Both the position numbers and the translations under genes were made by a program. This document shows positions 1-8,422 of a stretch of 55,728 bases of DNA, one piece after another. Origin of the DNA: Acidimicrobiaceae bacterium (GTDB taxonomy: Bacteria; Actinomycetota; Acidimicrobiia; Acidimicrobiales; Palsa-688); contig PMHH01000125.1 in the NCBI GenBank assembly GCA_003156595.1, forward strand, positions 1 to 55,728, given 5' to 3'. A model generated the notes under the pieces. It was not told the DNA's origin. It saw nothing but the letters and a program-made list of their open reading frames with translations, and ran no database searches. Position 1 is the stretch's first letter. Every line of letters starts with the position of its first letter.

Positions 1-171
1 CTAGCGGCGTCCATCCCGATTGTGGCTGGCGACAACTGAACCATCGGGCCCTCAAGGCTCCCCCTGCGGGCGGGCCTAAGGGCCCGGCGATGACCGCCCC
101 TCCAACCCGGCCTCAGCCAGCAAACCCGCGGGCTGCCGCTTCAGCGCGCCCACAACACCGCACCCGGCCGG

Positions 172-813
172 CTACTGCTCCGCCAAGAAGGACATCGACT
201 CCGTCGAAGGCTCTTGACATAGGGCGCTTCGGGGGTCGCGTCCCATGAAGGCGGCGAGACGTTCCCAGTCGTCGGCGCCGGGAGGCGGCGGCACCTCCGC
301 CCCGAAAGGAGCTCCTGGCTCGACCATGTTGCGGTACTGGGGTTTGATCATGGCCCGCGCACCATCGAGTGCCGGCAGCGCGAGGGAGGGGTCCAACCTG
401 TCGAGCTGTCCGGTGGCTCGGGCCAAGTCCCAGGCGTGGGCCGCCAGTTCGGCCAGGTACATGTCCACCAGGGTGGCCCCCCTGTACTCCTCGCCCCACG
501 GCATGGTGAACTTCGACGACAACGCGGTCTCGTCGCCCCATGCTTCGGCTGCCTCCTTGGCGGCGCGACGTAGCTGAGCGGGTGCGTCGGACAACTCGAC
601 ATGAGGGGACTCGTCTCCCGGCGGGGGCGCTTGCCCTCGGCCGAGAGCGGCCGCCCTGTGGCCCGCTTCGACGAGGTGGTCGATCAGTCCGGCCACGTCA
701 TATTTGGGGCATGGCGTCGGGTGGCCGAGCCGCTCGAAGTCTATTGCTGAGACGATTTCCGCGGCGTTTTCATACGAAGCCAGCAGCGGGCTTCGGCGGT
801 CAGGGTCGGCCAT
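172..813 (-). CDS. DinB/MDMPI-like metal-binding protein (TIGR03086 type)
   Basis: A 213-residue protein of the family that shares the DinB four-helix fold with mycothiol-dependent maleylpyruvate isomerase. Visible features are an N-terminal metal-ligand motif LIDHLVEAGHR near residue 50 and the family signature ELAAHAWDLARATGQ near residues 125-140, which carries the second histidine cluster. The ATG at 813 is chosen because GAGGAGG lies 7 bases upstream; an ATG 18 bases further out lacks this. Members bind a divalent metal in the cytoplasm and are thought to act with mycothiol or as DNA-damage-type proteins, but substrates are usually unknown. Family call is firm, function is not. Confidence 0.8.
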   Translation of the reverse strand: MADPDRRSPLLASYENAAEIVSAIDFERLGHPTPCPKYDVAGLIDHLVEAGHRAAALGRGQAPPPGDESPHVELSDAPAQLRRAAKEAAEAWGDETALSSKFTMPWGEEYRGATLVDMYLAELAAHAWDLARATGQLDRLDPSLALPALDGARAMIKPQYRNMVEPGAPFGAEVPPPPGADDWERLAAFMGRDPRSALCQEPSTESMSFLAEQ

Positions 814-870
814 GCAAGTCCTCCTCGGCACACGGTACCTGAGCGCCTGGCGCCGGCTAGTGAGCGCGCA

Positions 871-1219
871 GTGCCATTGGCGCCTCGTACCTCCCGGCTC
901 CTGGACCTCTACATCGGTGAACGGGATGCGGGGCCGATATCTCTTGGGGCTGGGGGCGCCCGGATGGACCGTTATGCCGCGGACCGCATGGTCAAGCGCC
1001 TGGCTCGGAGGGCTCGGATTGCCAAGAGAGTCTCCTCACAGTCTCAGGCACTCCTTGATCACCGCCGCCCTCGACGCAGGGGTGCCGCTGCGTGACGTCC
1101 AAGAAGCCGCCAGTCATGCTGACCCGCGCACCACCATGCGTTACGACCGGGCCCTGCCCTCCTTGGACCGCCACGCCACCTACGTCGTGGCGGCCTTCGT
1201 CACCGGCGCCGCCCGCTAA
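871..1219 (+). pseudogene. Tyrosine recombinase remnant (catalytic C-terminal half, frameshifted)
   Basis: Two reading frames together make one phage-integrase-type C-terminal domain. The first (871 to about 1031) gives VPLAPRTSRLLDLYIGER and MDRYAADRMVKRLARRA. A net one-base shift near 1031 moves into the second frame, which gives SPHSLRHSLITAALDAG, ASHADPRTTMRYDR and an ordinary C-terminus ending at 1219. The box II arginine (HSLRH), the later histidine (ASHAD) and the tyrosine nucleophile (MRYD) are all still visible, but the N-terminal core-binding domain and the first catalytic arginine are missing. This is a dead integrase, a trace of an earlier mobile element near the left edge. Confidence 0.8.
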
Positions 1220-1397
1220 CCCCCAAACTCCTGCCGGGCGATACCGAGCGCCGATATCGCCCGGCCTCGCCGGACAGGGCTGGTCACGTGGTCTCCTGAT
1301 GGCCTGCGATAGAGAGCTCTGGAGTAGCTCGAATGTCACGGCTCTATTGGCCAGTGACCTCGCCGTGGTTGGAGTCGCATACATTCTTGGCTCCTGG

Positions 1398-2744
1398 TTA
1401 CCACGTGGGAGCGTGCGGCCATCGCACTACCCACTGGTCGCCCGACAGATGGCGATGCAAGCGTAGCAAAGTCGACCCAATACCAGCGGCGCCTTGCATG
1501 TAGGTCGTTTCTGGCGGCAGGTTGGGTTCTGGATCCCGAAACTCGTAGTTTGACCACCGCATGCCCTCTTCGTCGACGATGGCCCGTGCCAACAGGTCAT
1601 CAACCATCAGTTGGGCGAAGGCGAGGTCGTCGTCGTGTCCTTCGAGACGGTGTAGGTCCAAGAAGAACTCCGCCACGCTGGCGGATCCGCAGCACCGCCC
1701 GACGTTGTCCCAAAATCCGGGTTCGCGTTGCTCCGGAATACCACTGTTCCGATCTGCCCGCGCGGCACGCCGGATCCACGTCCGCCACTCTTGGCCTCCA
1801 GTGGTCAACTCGAGCTGGCGGAACGTCCAGGCCAGGCCGGGCGGACCGTGACACCACCCGAGCGTGTACAAATCGGTCCCGTCCGGTTCGTGATGATAAG
1901 CAGCGCAGGAGTCGCCTTCAATGCGCGTCGTACTGAGCACCCACTCCATGCCAGCAATGGCCGCGTGCAGGAACCTCACCTCGTTGGTCTCCTGGGCGAG
2001 CCGCGCTAAGAAGAAGGCAATGCCGGCCGTACCGTGGGCGAAGTTGGGGAAGCGGGTGCCAGCACGGTCGGGATACGCCTCGTCATAGGCCGGGCCGAGT
2101 CCCCATCGGATGCCCGTGGGTGCCTCCTCGGCGTGGACGAGCAACCAATCGCCTGCCCGCATGGCGTAATCCAGCGCCCGGTCGCCCACGTGCTCATGGC
2201 CGAGCGAGAGGAGCAGGCAGCCGATACCGGCTGTGCCCCACAAGATCTCGCTCAAGCCGTGCCAATGCACCCCTGAACTGTCGGTCTCGGCCGCAGCCAG
2301 TATCACCTCGAACACCGAGCTCGACGATGCTGACACCTCCTCGTCGCCGCTTGCATTGGCCAGCTCATCAAGCACGAGTGCCCAGCCGCCAACGCCGGTA
2401 AACAATCCGCATCCGGCCCAGCCTGCCGCAGCCTCGTCGACATGGCCGTCCATCCACCGGGCGCCCTCCCGTGCTGCATACAGCCATTTCTCATCGCCGG
2501 TGGTGCGATACGCCTCAACGAAGAACAACGTCGGACCTGCCATACCTCCCCAAAGTCCGATGTCCCCCTCCAGGCCGACCGTCGGTCGAACGGGCCACGT
2601 CCACCCGTTGGCGCGGTGGTCGGCCGTACTCAGCAACCAGTTGCCCACCTCGTTTGCGGCCTCTAGGTATTCCACCAATCGCACGCTATCGCTGCCACGA
2701 AGCGAGGCCCACTGCATGTGGGTTGACCAGGTCGCGGCGATCAC
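1398..2744 (-). CDS. LanC-like lanthionine cyclase family protein
   Basis: A 448-residue alpha/alpha-toroid protein of the LanC-like family. Repeated glycine motifs mark the toroid turns: WGTAGIG near 169, NFAHGTAGIAFFL near 234, GWCHGPPGL near 296 and YMQGAAGIG near 415. The zinc site is read as Cys298 (WCHG) plus Cys351-Cys352 (RCCG). Classical LanC enzymes have Cys, Cys, His here (motif CHG), so this copy has an all-cysteine site. The gene stands alone: no dehydratase, precursor peptide, protease or exporter is adjacent. It may be a stand-alone LanC-like enzyme that adds glutathione or mycothiol-type thiols rather than a lantibiotic cyclase. The start is uncertain; ATG at 2717 is also possible. 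Confidence 0.85.
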   Translation of the reverse strand: MIAATWSTHMQWASLRGSDSVRLVEYLEAANEVGNWLLSTADHRANGWTWPVRPTVGLEGDIGLWGGMAGPTLFFVEAYRTTGDEKWLYAAREGARWMDGHVDEAAAGWAGCGLFTGVGGWALVLDELANASGDEEVSASSSSVFEVILAAAETDSSGVHWHGLSEILWGTAGIGCLLLSLGHEHVGDRALDYAMRAGDWLLVHAEEAPTGIRWGLGPAYDEAYPDRAGTRFPNFAHGTAGIAFFLARLAQETNEVRFLHAAIAGMEWVLSTTRIEGDSCAAYHHEPDGTDLYTLGWCHGPPGLAWTFRQLELTTGGQEWRTWIRRAARADRNSGIPEQREPGFWDNVGRCCGSASVAEFFLDLHRLEGHDDDLAFAQLMVDDLLARAIVDEEGMRWSNYEFRDPEPNLPPETTYMQGAAGIGSTLLRLHRHLSGDQWVVRWPHAPTW

Positions 2745-3313
2745 GCCAATGCCCGGCGCCCACCGTGGAGACTACCTCGCCGACATGCGTGGCGACACTC
2801 TTACGAGTGCATCAATCCGGGCATCTGGAAGACCCATACTAACAACCCCAGCCGGGCGGACGATGCCAATCATTGGCGTTGTCGCAGGAAGGGGTCTGAT
2901 TGGACTCCCGGTCTTCGTCGTCGGCCTCTTGCGGGGTAAACCGTGGCGAGTCGACGTGACAGACCCCCAAGCCCGTCGAAGAGGCCCAAGCGAATGGAAG
3001 CGGTTGCGGCCAACGCCTTTTGGGATAGCGCGGAGGCGGATCGGAACGCCCAGCCAGAAACGCGGGGTTGGTGCTACGAGGGACCGCAGTACGTCGGCCC
3101 CAGCCAGGCGCACGGTATCGCCCTCCCTGCGGCGAACATTCGGATCGGGTACGAACGATACTCTGGCCGCCGGGCACCGGCTTGAGCCCACCTCTGCTCG
3201 GAGCGCGCCTGCCGACTCTGTCGCGCCATTCCCGTTGGCCTCCTTCTAGCCGCGGGCGCGGGACAGAGTGTCTAGCGGCCGCGGCAGTTGGCCAATACCC
3301 GTAGGCTGATGAT
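2745..3313. other. Intergenic region without a supportable gene
   Basis: About 570 bases upstream of the LanC-like gene. Open frames exist on both strands but have high-GC shadow composition (Arg/Pro/Ala-rich, no recognisable motif). I see no RNA gene, repeat or clear promoter here. Confidence 0.4.
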
Positions 3314-3622
3314 GTGCAACAGGTCGCGGCCGGAGACTTCGGTCCCACGACAACCAGTCCGTACTGCCGTTCGAAGGCGGGTTCGAAGCGCCACGCTCAG
3401 TGCGGTCATTGGGTCGGGTTGGGGTCCAGCCCAACCATCCGAGAGCAAGTGGTTCTCTGTTCTTGTCAGTGCCATGACGAGTGCCCACTGTCAGAGCAGC
3501 CCGGCGTGCCTGAGGCCGACTGGCAAGGATCGTGCACCTGCCCTGGTAAGGAAGAACTTCAGTCGTCACTGGCCGCGGTGCAGGAGCGGCGAGCGGCAGG
3601 TCATCAGCACAGTCGCCATTAG
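3314..3622 (+). CDS. Possible small cysteine-rich protein or remnant
   Basis: A 102-codon frame whose second half looks protein-like: CSCQCHDECPL followed about 15 residues later by GSCTCPGKEEL and a helical tail SSLAAVQERR. The C-x-C-x3-C and C-x-C spacing suggests a small metal-binding module. The first half (residues 1-40) does not look like coding sequence, so the true start may lie nearer 3430 or the gene may be a fragment. It is transcribed divergently from the LanC-like gene, with about 570 bases between. I do not recognise a named family. Confidence 0.3.
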   Translation: MQQVAAGDFGPTTTSPYCRSKAGSKRHAQCGHWVGLGSSPTIREQVVLCSCQCHDECPLSEQPGVPEADWQGSCTCPGKEELQSSLAAVQERRAAGHQHSRH

Positions 3623-3652
3623 GCCGCCCTAGGTTCCGCGCTACGCGTCGGC

Positions 3653-4147
3653 TTACGGACGGACCAGGCGCACGCCGAGGCTGTCGCCGGTGCGGGCCAT
3701 GACAGCCATCGGGGCGGCCAGGGCCGAGACCAGGGCACCTCGCGCAGGGCTGTGGCGGCGGCCGAGCCCGGCACCGATACGCCGCAGGGCAGCGGCGGTA
3801 GCCGGCAAGGGGCGGAAGAAGACCGTGAACTCCTGGATCTTGCCGCGGGCGCCCAATCGGTAATAGTCGACGATCTGAATGTCCAGGTTCCCCACGCGGG
3901 CCTCCGACACGAGGAAGCCCGTGTCCCCGCTGCAGACCTCTTCGGTGTAGCGGAGGCCCTGAAGGATCTCCAGGATCACCTCGACGACCGGGCCGATCTG
4001 CTCGCGCCCGGTGAAGACCAGCTTGGAGGTAAAGGGCGAGTGTAGGACGGCATCGGGGGCGAACGAGTCCACGATTCCCGCCACGTCCCCTGCCTCCATG
4101 GCGGTTCGCAGGGCCAAGGTGGGCGAGCTGGGTCCGATGGAAGCCAT
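3653..4147 (-). CDS. SnoaL/NTF2-like fold protein
   Basis: A 164-residue protein with a SnoaL-like alpha+beta cone domain over roughly residues 8-125. It opens with a helix ALRTAMEAGDVAGIVDSFAPD and the strand start AVLHSPF that are typical of this family, and has the later strands IQIVDYYRLGARGKIQEFTVFF. The last 35 residues are Ala/Arg-rich and probably disordered. Family members range from polyketide cyclases to dehydratases and inert binding proteins, and no catalytic residues can be assigned. It is divergent from the PadR-type regulator at 4194 with a 46-base gap that holds a palindrome, so it is probably the regulator's target. Confidence 0.7.
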   Translation of the reverse strand: MASIGPSSPTLALRTAMEAGDVAGIVDSFAPDAVLHSPFTSKLVFTGREQIGPVVEVILEILQGLRYTEEVCSGDTGFLVSEARVGNLDIQIVDYYRLGARGKIQEFTVFFRPLPATAAALRRIGAGLGRRHSPARGALVSALAAPMAVMARTGDSLGVRLVRP

Positions 4148-4173
4148 GGCAGTGTCACCTCACAAGCGAGATA

Positions 4174-4186
4174 TGTTACGTTAACA
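4174..4186. promoter_or_regulatory. Palindrome TGTTA-CGT-TAACA between snoaL-like and padR-like genes
   Basis: Perfect 5-base arms around a 3-base centre in the 46-base divergent gap. This position is where a PadR-type regulator would bind to control itself and its neighbour. Operator role is inferred from place and symmetry only. Confidence 0.45.
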
Positions 4187-4193
4187 GGTTAGT

Positions 4194-4883
4194 ATGATCG
4201 ATAGACGGACCGCAAAGCGCAGCAATTCGCAGCGGAACGACATCGACCTGACACCGCCCACGTACGTGGTGCTCGGCATGGTGCGCCTCGGGGCCCGGTC
4301 GGGCTACGAGATCAAGCAGACGGTGGAGCTTTCGATCCGCTTCTTCTGGACCATCTCCCAGGCGCAGATCTATCCCAGCCTGGAACGCCTCGAGCAGGCC
4401 GGGCTCATCGTCGGGAACGCCGATCCGCAGGGTCAGCGCCCCAGGCGCGCCTACGAGATCACCGCCGCAGGTGAGGCTGCGCTCCGGGCCTGGCTGAGCC
4501 GCGACGAGCCCATGCCCTTCGAGCTGCGGGACATCGCGCTGGTCAAGCTGTTCTTCGCCGACGCCCTCGACCACCAAGAGGCGGTGCGCCTACTCCGTGC
4601 CACGAGGCAGCGCAGCGAGGAGCGCGTAGCGGCATTGAAGGCCGTCGAGCCCACCGGCCGGGATGCGGCGGAGGAAGGCAACGTGTACCCCCTCCTGACC
4701 CTGCAGATGGGCGTGGCCTTTCACGAAGCCATGATCGACGTGTGCCAGACCTTCGAGCGCAGGTTCAGGCACCACCGGCCAAACCCTCCCAGAACAGCCA
4801 GGTCAGCGAGTCCACAGGGCCGAGGCAAGACCGGCGGCCGTCCGACTGCAAGGATGCGGGAGCCTCAAAGAGATCGCCCATAG
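4194..4883 (+). CDS. PadR-family transcriptional regulator
   Basis: A 229-residue winged-helix repressor. Residues about 20-95 carry the PadR N-terminal domain: TYVVLGMVRLGARSGYEI, the recognition helix region QIYPSLERLEQAGLI and the wing RPRRAYEITAAGEAAL. Residues about 105-185 form the dimerising helical C-terminal domain of the larger PadR subfamily. The last 35 residues are basic and low-complexity. It sits divergently from a SnoaL-like gene, with a palindrome between them. Ligands of PadR proteins are often phenolic or toxic compounds, but nothing here identifies one. Confidence 0.9.
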   Translation: MIDRRTAKRSNSQRNDIDLTPPTYVVLGMVRLGARSGYEIKQTVELSIRFFWTISQAQIYPSLERLEQAGLIVGNADPQGQRPRRAYEITAAGEAALRAWLSRDEPMPFELRDIALVKLFFADALDHQEAVRLLRATRQRSEERVAALKAVEPTGRDAAEEGNVYPLLTLQMGVAFHEAMIDVCQTFERRFRHHRPNPPRTARSASPQGRGKTGGRPTARMREPQRDRP

Positions 4884-4998
4884 CGCCGAATCCTAAGAGC
4901 GCCGACTCCGAGCCGCCCGCTGACCGCCGTCATGTCGTTCTGGGCTGGATAGTACGGCAAGACTGATCCCCAGGTACTCGGATGTGGACCAAAGCGGT

Positions 4999-5379
4999 TC
5001 AGGCGCGTTCGAGGCAGAACTCGTTGCCTTCGGGGTCCGCCATTACGACCCACCCTCCGGGTGTCGCGCCTCGCAGGTCATCGACGATCGTCGCTCCGAG
5101 TGCCACGATGCGGTCCAGTTCGTCTGCGGGGGAGTCCTCACTGGGAAGCAGATCGACATGCACCCGATTCTTGACGGACTTCGGCTCTGCCACTTCCACA
5201 AACACCAGCCGGGTCGCGGTGCTGTCGGGGTCGCCGACGACCCAGAACGGATTTCCGGGCATCTCCTGCTTCGACCACGCCCATCCGGTCACGTCGCTCC
5301 AGAAGCGAGCGAGCCGCTCACCGTCAGCACAGTCGAAAGTTACGTTGAGGATCGAGCACGCCCCTTTCTGGGGGCACAT
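4999..5379 (-). CDS. VOC (glyoxalase/bleomycin-resistance fold) protein
   Basis: A 126-residue single-gene VOC protein of the Glyoxalase_6 type. It opens with ILNVTFDCADGERLARFWSD (residues 9-28), has the central strand NRVHVDLLPSED and ends with the typical closing strand GGWVVMADPEGNEFCLE. The His in RVHVDL and the Glu near the end are the likely metal or ligand positions. These proteins bind or modify small hydrophobic compounds, and substrates are rarely known. It ends about 115 bases from the convergent padR-like gene. Confidence 0.85.
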   Translation of the reverse strand: MCPQKGACSILNVTFDCADGERLARFWSDVTGWAWSKQEMPGNPFWVVGDPDSTATRLVFVEVAEPKSVKNRVHVDLLPSEDSPADELDRIVALGATIVDDLRGATPGGWVVMADPEGNEFCLERA

Positions 5380-6316
5380 GCTGCCATGACCGTGCCGGCG
5401 AGCAAGGAAAATTACCCGAACAGGCGCCCCGCCCGTTCGATTTTTCAGTGGAGCGCGTATCGACCCTTCTGTCTACGAGGCTCCCGCCGCGGAGGTTTCT
5501 GCCCAAGCCGCCCGGAACGACGTTCTATCACTTAGCCATGCTCTAACACGACCTAGGCGGCCGCACGAGCCGAGACCCAGCACGAGCGGTTCGCTTCGAT
5601 GGAAGCGACCTCGCGCAGTCCAACGCTTTAACCTTTTCCGAGTGTGCCTCCCTGTCCTTGATCACACTGAGCTCGCTCAATAAGAACAGTGTGGCGATCA
5701 CCTTGAATCGCGCCTCGTAGGGGTCGATCGCTTGCAGTTCGAAGAAGGTCATCTACTCGTCGTTCCCGTCAACGAGACTACGCACGAATCCGGGTTAGAT
5801 GACGACCTAATTGTCTGGACCGCCCCGGTTCCTCCGATGCTCAGGCTCCAAAACGCGCGCCCGGGAAGCCGGCTCCGCCCCATCACGGAGAGGCGCGGAT
5901 CGGCACGTCTGAGAGGACGCTGTCTGGTGGGGCTCTACTCGATGGGGGTTTAGGTCGCCGGATCGGACGTAGGGCGCTCCGCCGGTTTGACCGATGAGGA
6001 AATATTTCTTATCCCGGCCCGCTCCAGCGCTGACTGGAACCCATTCGACTCGACTCCGCTGCAGGTTGCCCGACCAGCTCCACGAGGACTATTGCATCAC
6101 CGAGCTAACTTTGGTTTCCCTCGGCGATGTCTACGACACGCAGAAGCTGCTAGAGCTTCCCATGTTGGTTGGGCACTATCACATGTCGCCATGACCCTGA
6201 ACGCTGGGGGAGTGCAACTCGATTCTGGGCTCACCGGGTACCCGAGGACTGGATCTTGACGTCAATCCGCCAAGGCCGGGAAGATTGGATGTGCGGCGCG
6301 TTCGAGGCGCGTAGGT
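5380..6316. other. Gene-poor stretch with possible remnants
   Basis: About 940 bases with no firm gene. Short frames at 5543-5752 (minus) and 5987-6259 (plus) have some protein-like stretches but match no family I can name. No repeat or RNA structure stands out. Confidence 0.4.
5543..5752 (-). CDS. Small unknown open frame, possible remnant
   Basis: A 69-codon frame. The first 40 codons look genuinely coding, with GC-rich third positions and an amphipathic start MTFFELQAIDPYEARFKVIA. The tail (KRTARAGSRLVRPPRSC) reads like non-coding extension, so the original gene may have been cut or frameshifted near 5630. No family recognised and no clear ribosome site. Confidence 0.2.
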   Translation of the reverse strand: MTFFELQAIDPYEARFKVIATLFLLSELSVIKDREAHSEKVKALDCARSLPSKRTARAGSRLVRPPRSC

Positions 6317-7126
6317 TTGCAAGCCGTGACGCCGAGATTGTCGGGCAAGGTTGGGATAGTGGTCGGAGCGGGGCAAACGCCTGGCGAGACGGTCGGTAAC
6401 GGGCGAGCTGCCGCCATCCTGTTTGCCCGCGAGGGCGCTCGATTGCTGCTAGTGGATCGCCGGCTGGACTCGGCTCAGGAGACGGCAGAGACGATTCGGG
6501 TCGAAGGCGGGACAGCCGAGTGTTGCGAAGCGGATTGGACCAGCCGCTCTGATTGCGCAAGGTTCACTGCTGCGTGCGTCGACTCATTCGGCAGGATCGA
6601 TTTCCTTCACAACAACGTCGGCATCGGGACGGGTGACGCTGACCCCCTTCGTCTAGAAGAGGAAGCCTTCGACCGAATACTGAACGTGAACCTGAAGGGA
6701 TGCCTGCTGTCTTGCCAGGCCGTCGTGCCGGTCATGAGGGATCAGGGCAGTGGGAGTGTCGTCAATGTGTCGTCGTTGGCTGCAGTGGCCTCTACGCCGC
6801 TAACCGCCTACAAGATCTCTAAAGCGGGGATGAATGCTTTGGGCCAGTCGCTGGCTATGTCAAACGCGCGTCACGGTATCCGGGTGAACACGATCATGCC
6901 CGGCCTCATGGATACCCCAATGGCCGTTGAAGGGACCGCCGAAGCACAGGGGATGACCCGTGACCAGGTACGCGACTTCCGCAACCAGTTGGTGCCGCTA
7001 CGCCGCAAGATGGGCACCGCCTGGGATGTGGCATACGCAAGCCTGTTCCTTCATTCGGATGAAGCCGGCTTTATCACCGGCGTAGTGCTACCTGTAGACG
7101 GCGGGCAGGCCGCCCGCATCGGCTAA
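6317..7126 (+). CDS. SDR-family NAD(P)-dependent oxidoreductase
   Basis: A 269-residue classical short-chain dehydrogenase. The dinucleotide loop is the extended form GAGQTPGETVGNG (residues 17-29) instead of the usual TGxxxGxG, a variant seen in some SDR subfamilies. VDRR near 47 places an acidic residue after strand 2 and favours NAD+. NNVG (99-102), the Ser in NVSSLA, and Tyr165-Lys169 in AYKISK complete the catalytic set. The C-terminal GFITGVVLPVDGG is standard. Start codons here are TTG (6317) or GTG (6326). The gene stands alone, so its substrate is unknown. Confidence 0.9.
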   Translation: MQAVTPRLSGKVGIVVGAGQTPGETVGNGRAAAILFAREGARLLLVDRRLDSAQETAETIRVEGGTAECCEADWTSRSDCARFTAACVDSFGRIDFLHNNVGIGTGDADPLRLEEEAFDRILNVNLKGCLLSCQAVVPVMRDQGSGSVVNVSSLAAVASTPLTAYKISKAGMNALGQSLAMSNARHGIRVNTIMPGLMDTPMAVEGTAEAQGMTRDQVRDFRNQLVPLRRKMGTAWDVAYASLFLHSDEAGFITGVVLPVDGGQAARIG

Positions 7127-7333
7127 AGGGTTGAATGCCCGTATAGGCCGACGCCCTCGACGCCCCGACTTCGGGTTGGCCGACGGGCCCAGCTCCGAGA
7201 TCGGTATCCACGGTTACTCGCGGCACCGAGGCGTGAGTAGGTGTAAACAGAACCTGCGCTCCATAATCCGCCGAGTTACGGGCCGAGGGCAGCGCCTATC
7301 GGTCACTCGGCCAGCCCAGCGCGACGCGTCGTG

Positions 7334-7687
7334 TCAGCCTCGCAGTTGTGCGATCAGCCTCTTGGGCGCGACGTTGCGGTAGCTCTCCTCGACCCATTCC
7401 TCGATAAGGTCCACCGGTACAGGTTCCACGGGCACCAGCACCCAACCGGACCTTCCCAGCCCGTAACCGGCCGGCTCGGCGCCTTGGATCGACATGGCGT
7501 GGTGGTGCGAGTCGGTTAGCTTGACGCACACCCGGACCGGGTCGGAATCGGGCATGCCCAAGAACACGAAGATCTTCTTCCCGACCTTCGCGACAACCTC
7601 GCCCCAGGGGTGGTCCTCCCACGCCTCGGGAAGGCCGAGCGCGTAGTTCCGCACCTTCTCCCACTTGCGACCGGCGGGGCTCACCAT
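7334..7687 (-). CDS. MmcQ/YjbR family protein
   Basis: A 117-residue protein of the MmcQ/YjbR (CyaY-like DNA-binding) family. Diagnostic parts are LGLPEAWEDHPWGEVVAKVG (residues 17-36), KKIFVFLG, the strand VRVCVKLT, and the closing helix WVEESYRNVAPKRLIAQL. These cytoplasmic proteins adopt a double-wing fold and are proposed to bind DNA, but no precise role is known. It runs in the same direction as the nitroreductase gene, 78 bases downstream of it. Confidence 0.9.
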   Translation of the reverse strand: MVSPAGRKWEKVRNYALGLPEAWEDHPWGEVVAKVGKKIFVFLGMPDSDPVRVCVKLTDSHHHAMSIQGAEPAGYGLGRSGWVLVPVEPVPVDLIEEWVEESYRNVAPKRLIAQLRG

Positions 7688-7765
7688 CGCCCCACCATGC
7701 CACGCCCTGCCCGAGCCGACCAGTAGCGCGCGATCGAGAATACGGACGGGTCCCTGACTGGGCGG

Positions 7766-8281
7766 CTACCAGTGGCCCCGGTGGACGACGTCGTCGAACG
7801 GGCGGCGGTCGGGGTGGGCGATCGGCTTGAGGGGTCGGTCGGCTGGATAGCCCAGGGCCAGCATGTAGGCGCATATCCGGTCCTCGGGTATGCCAAGAAT
7901 GCGCCGGCAGGCCTCTTGGTCGCCGATGGCCGAGTGGCCTGAACCGATGCCCAGGTCGGTGGCGGCCAGCATCATGGCCATGGTCGCCTGGCCCAGGTCG
8001 TACTGGTCGATGGTGAGGTAGCGCTCTTGCTCCGGCTGCCGGAGGGTCATCACCACCGCGGCGGCCGCCTCGGCCAGATGCCGGGCTCCTACCCACACCG
8101 TGGTGAGCTCCTGGAGCTGGGAACGCTCGGTCACCGCCACGAAGTCCCACGGCTGACGGTTGGATGCCGATGGGGATCGCCAGCCGGCTTCAAGGATCCG
8201 GTCGAGGTCGCCGGCGGCGATGGGCCGCTCTTGGTAGGTGCGGACGTTGCGGCGGGCCCTGATGGCTTCCCATGTCTCCAT
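7766..8281 (-). CDS. Nitroreductase-family FMN protein
   Basis: A 171-residue short nitroreductase. RARRNVRTYQERPI (residues 8-21) and the flavin-binding helix WRSPSASNRQPWDFVAV (34-50) are the standard FMN phosphate-binding segments. GIGSGHSAIGD and ALGYPADRPLKPI near the C-terminus are also typical. Members are dimeric FMN enzymes that reduce nitroaromatics, quinones or flavins with NAD(P)H. The protein is at the short end of the family range. The chemical substrate cannot be inferred from neighbours. Confidence 0.9.
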   Translation of the reverse strand: METWEAIRARRNVRTYQERPIAAGDLDRILEAGWRSPSASNRQPWDFVAVTERSQLQELTTVWVGARHLAEAAAAVVMTLRQPEQERYLTIDQYDLGQATMAMMLAATDLGIGSGHSAIGDQEACRRILGIPEDRICAYMLALGYPADRPLKPIAHPDRRPFDDVVHRGHW

Positions 8282-8422
8282 CGGCCCAGGCTATGGGACG
8301 CACATCGTCTCGGAATTCATCCTCGTGGCGCGGCGCCAGAACGTCAGCGCCCCGAGTTACGCAACGCGACCACGGCACCAGCACCTAGGAACTAATGGCC
8401 CGCATCAGTTACCATCCCAGGC

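Noticed and set aside
2233-3249. Long plus-strand open frame opposite the LanC-like gene
   Set aside because: It overlaps a well-supported gene and is Arg/Pro/Ser-rich with no motif; typical antisense shadow in GC-rich DNA.
3437-3622. Cys-rich frame as lanthipeptide precursor for the LanC-like protein
   Set aside because: It has few Ser/Thr in a core-like C-terminus, no leader cleavage motif and no dehydratase is nearby; metal-binding or remnant is more likely.
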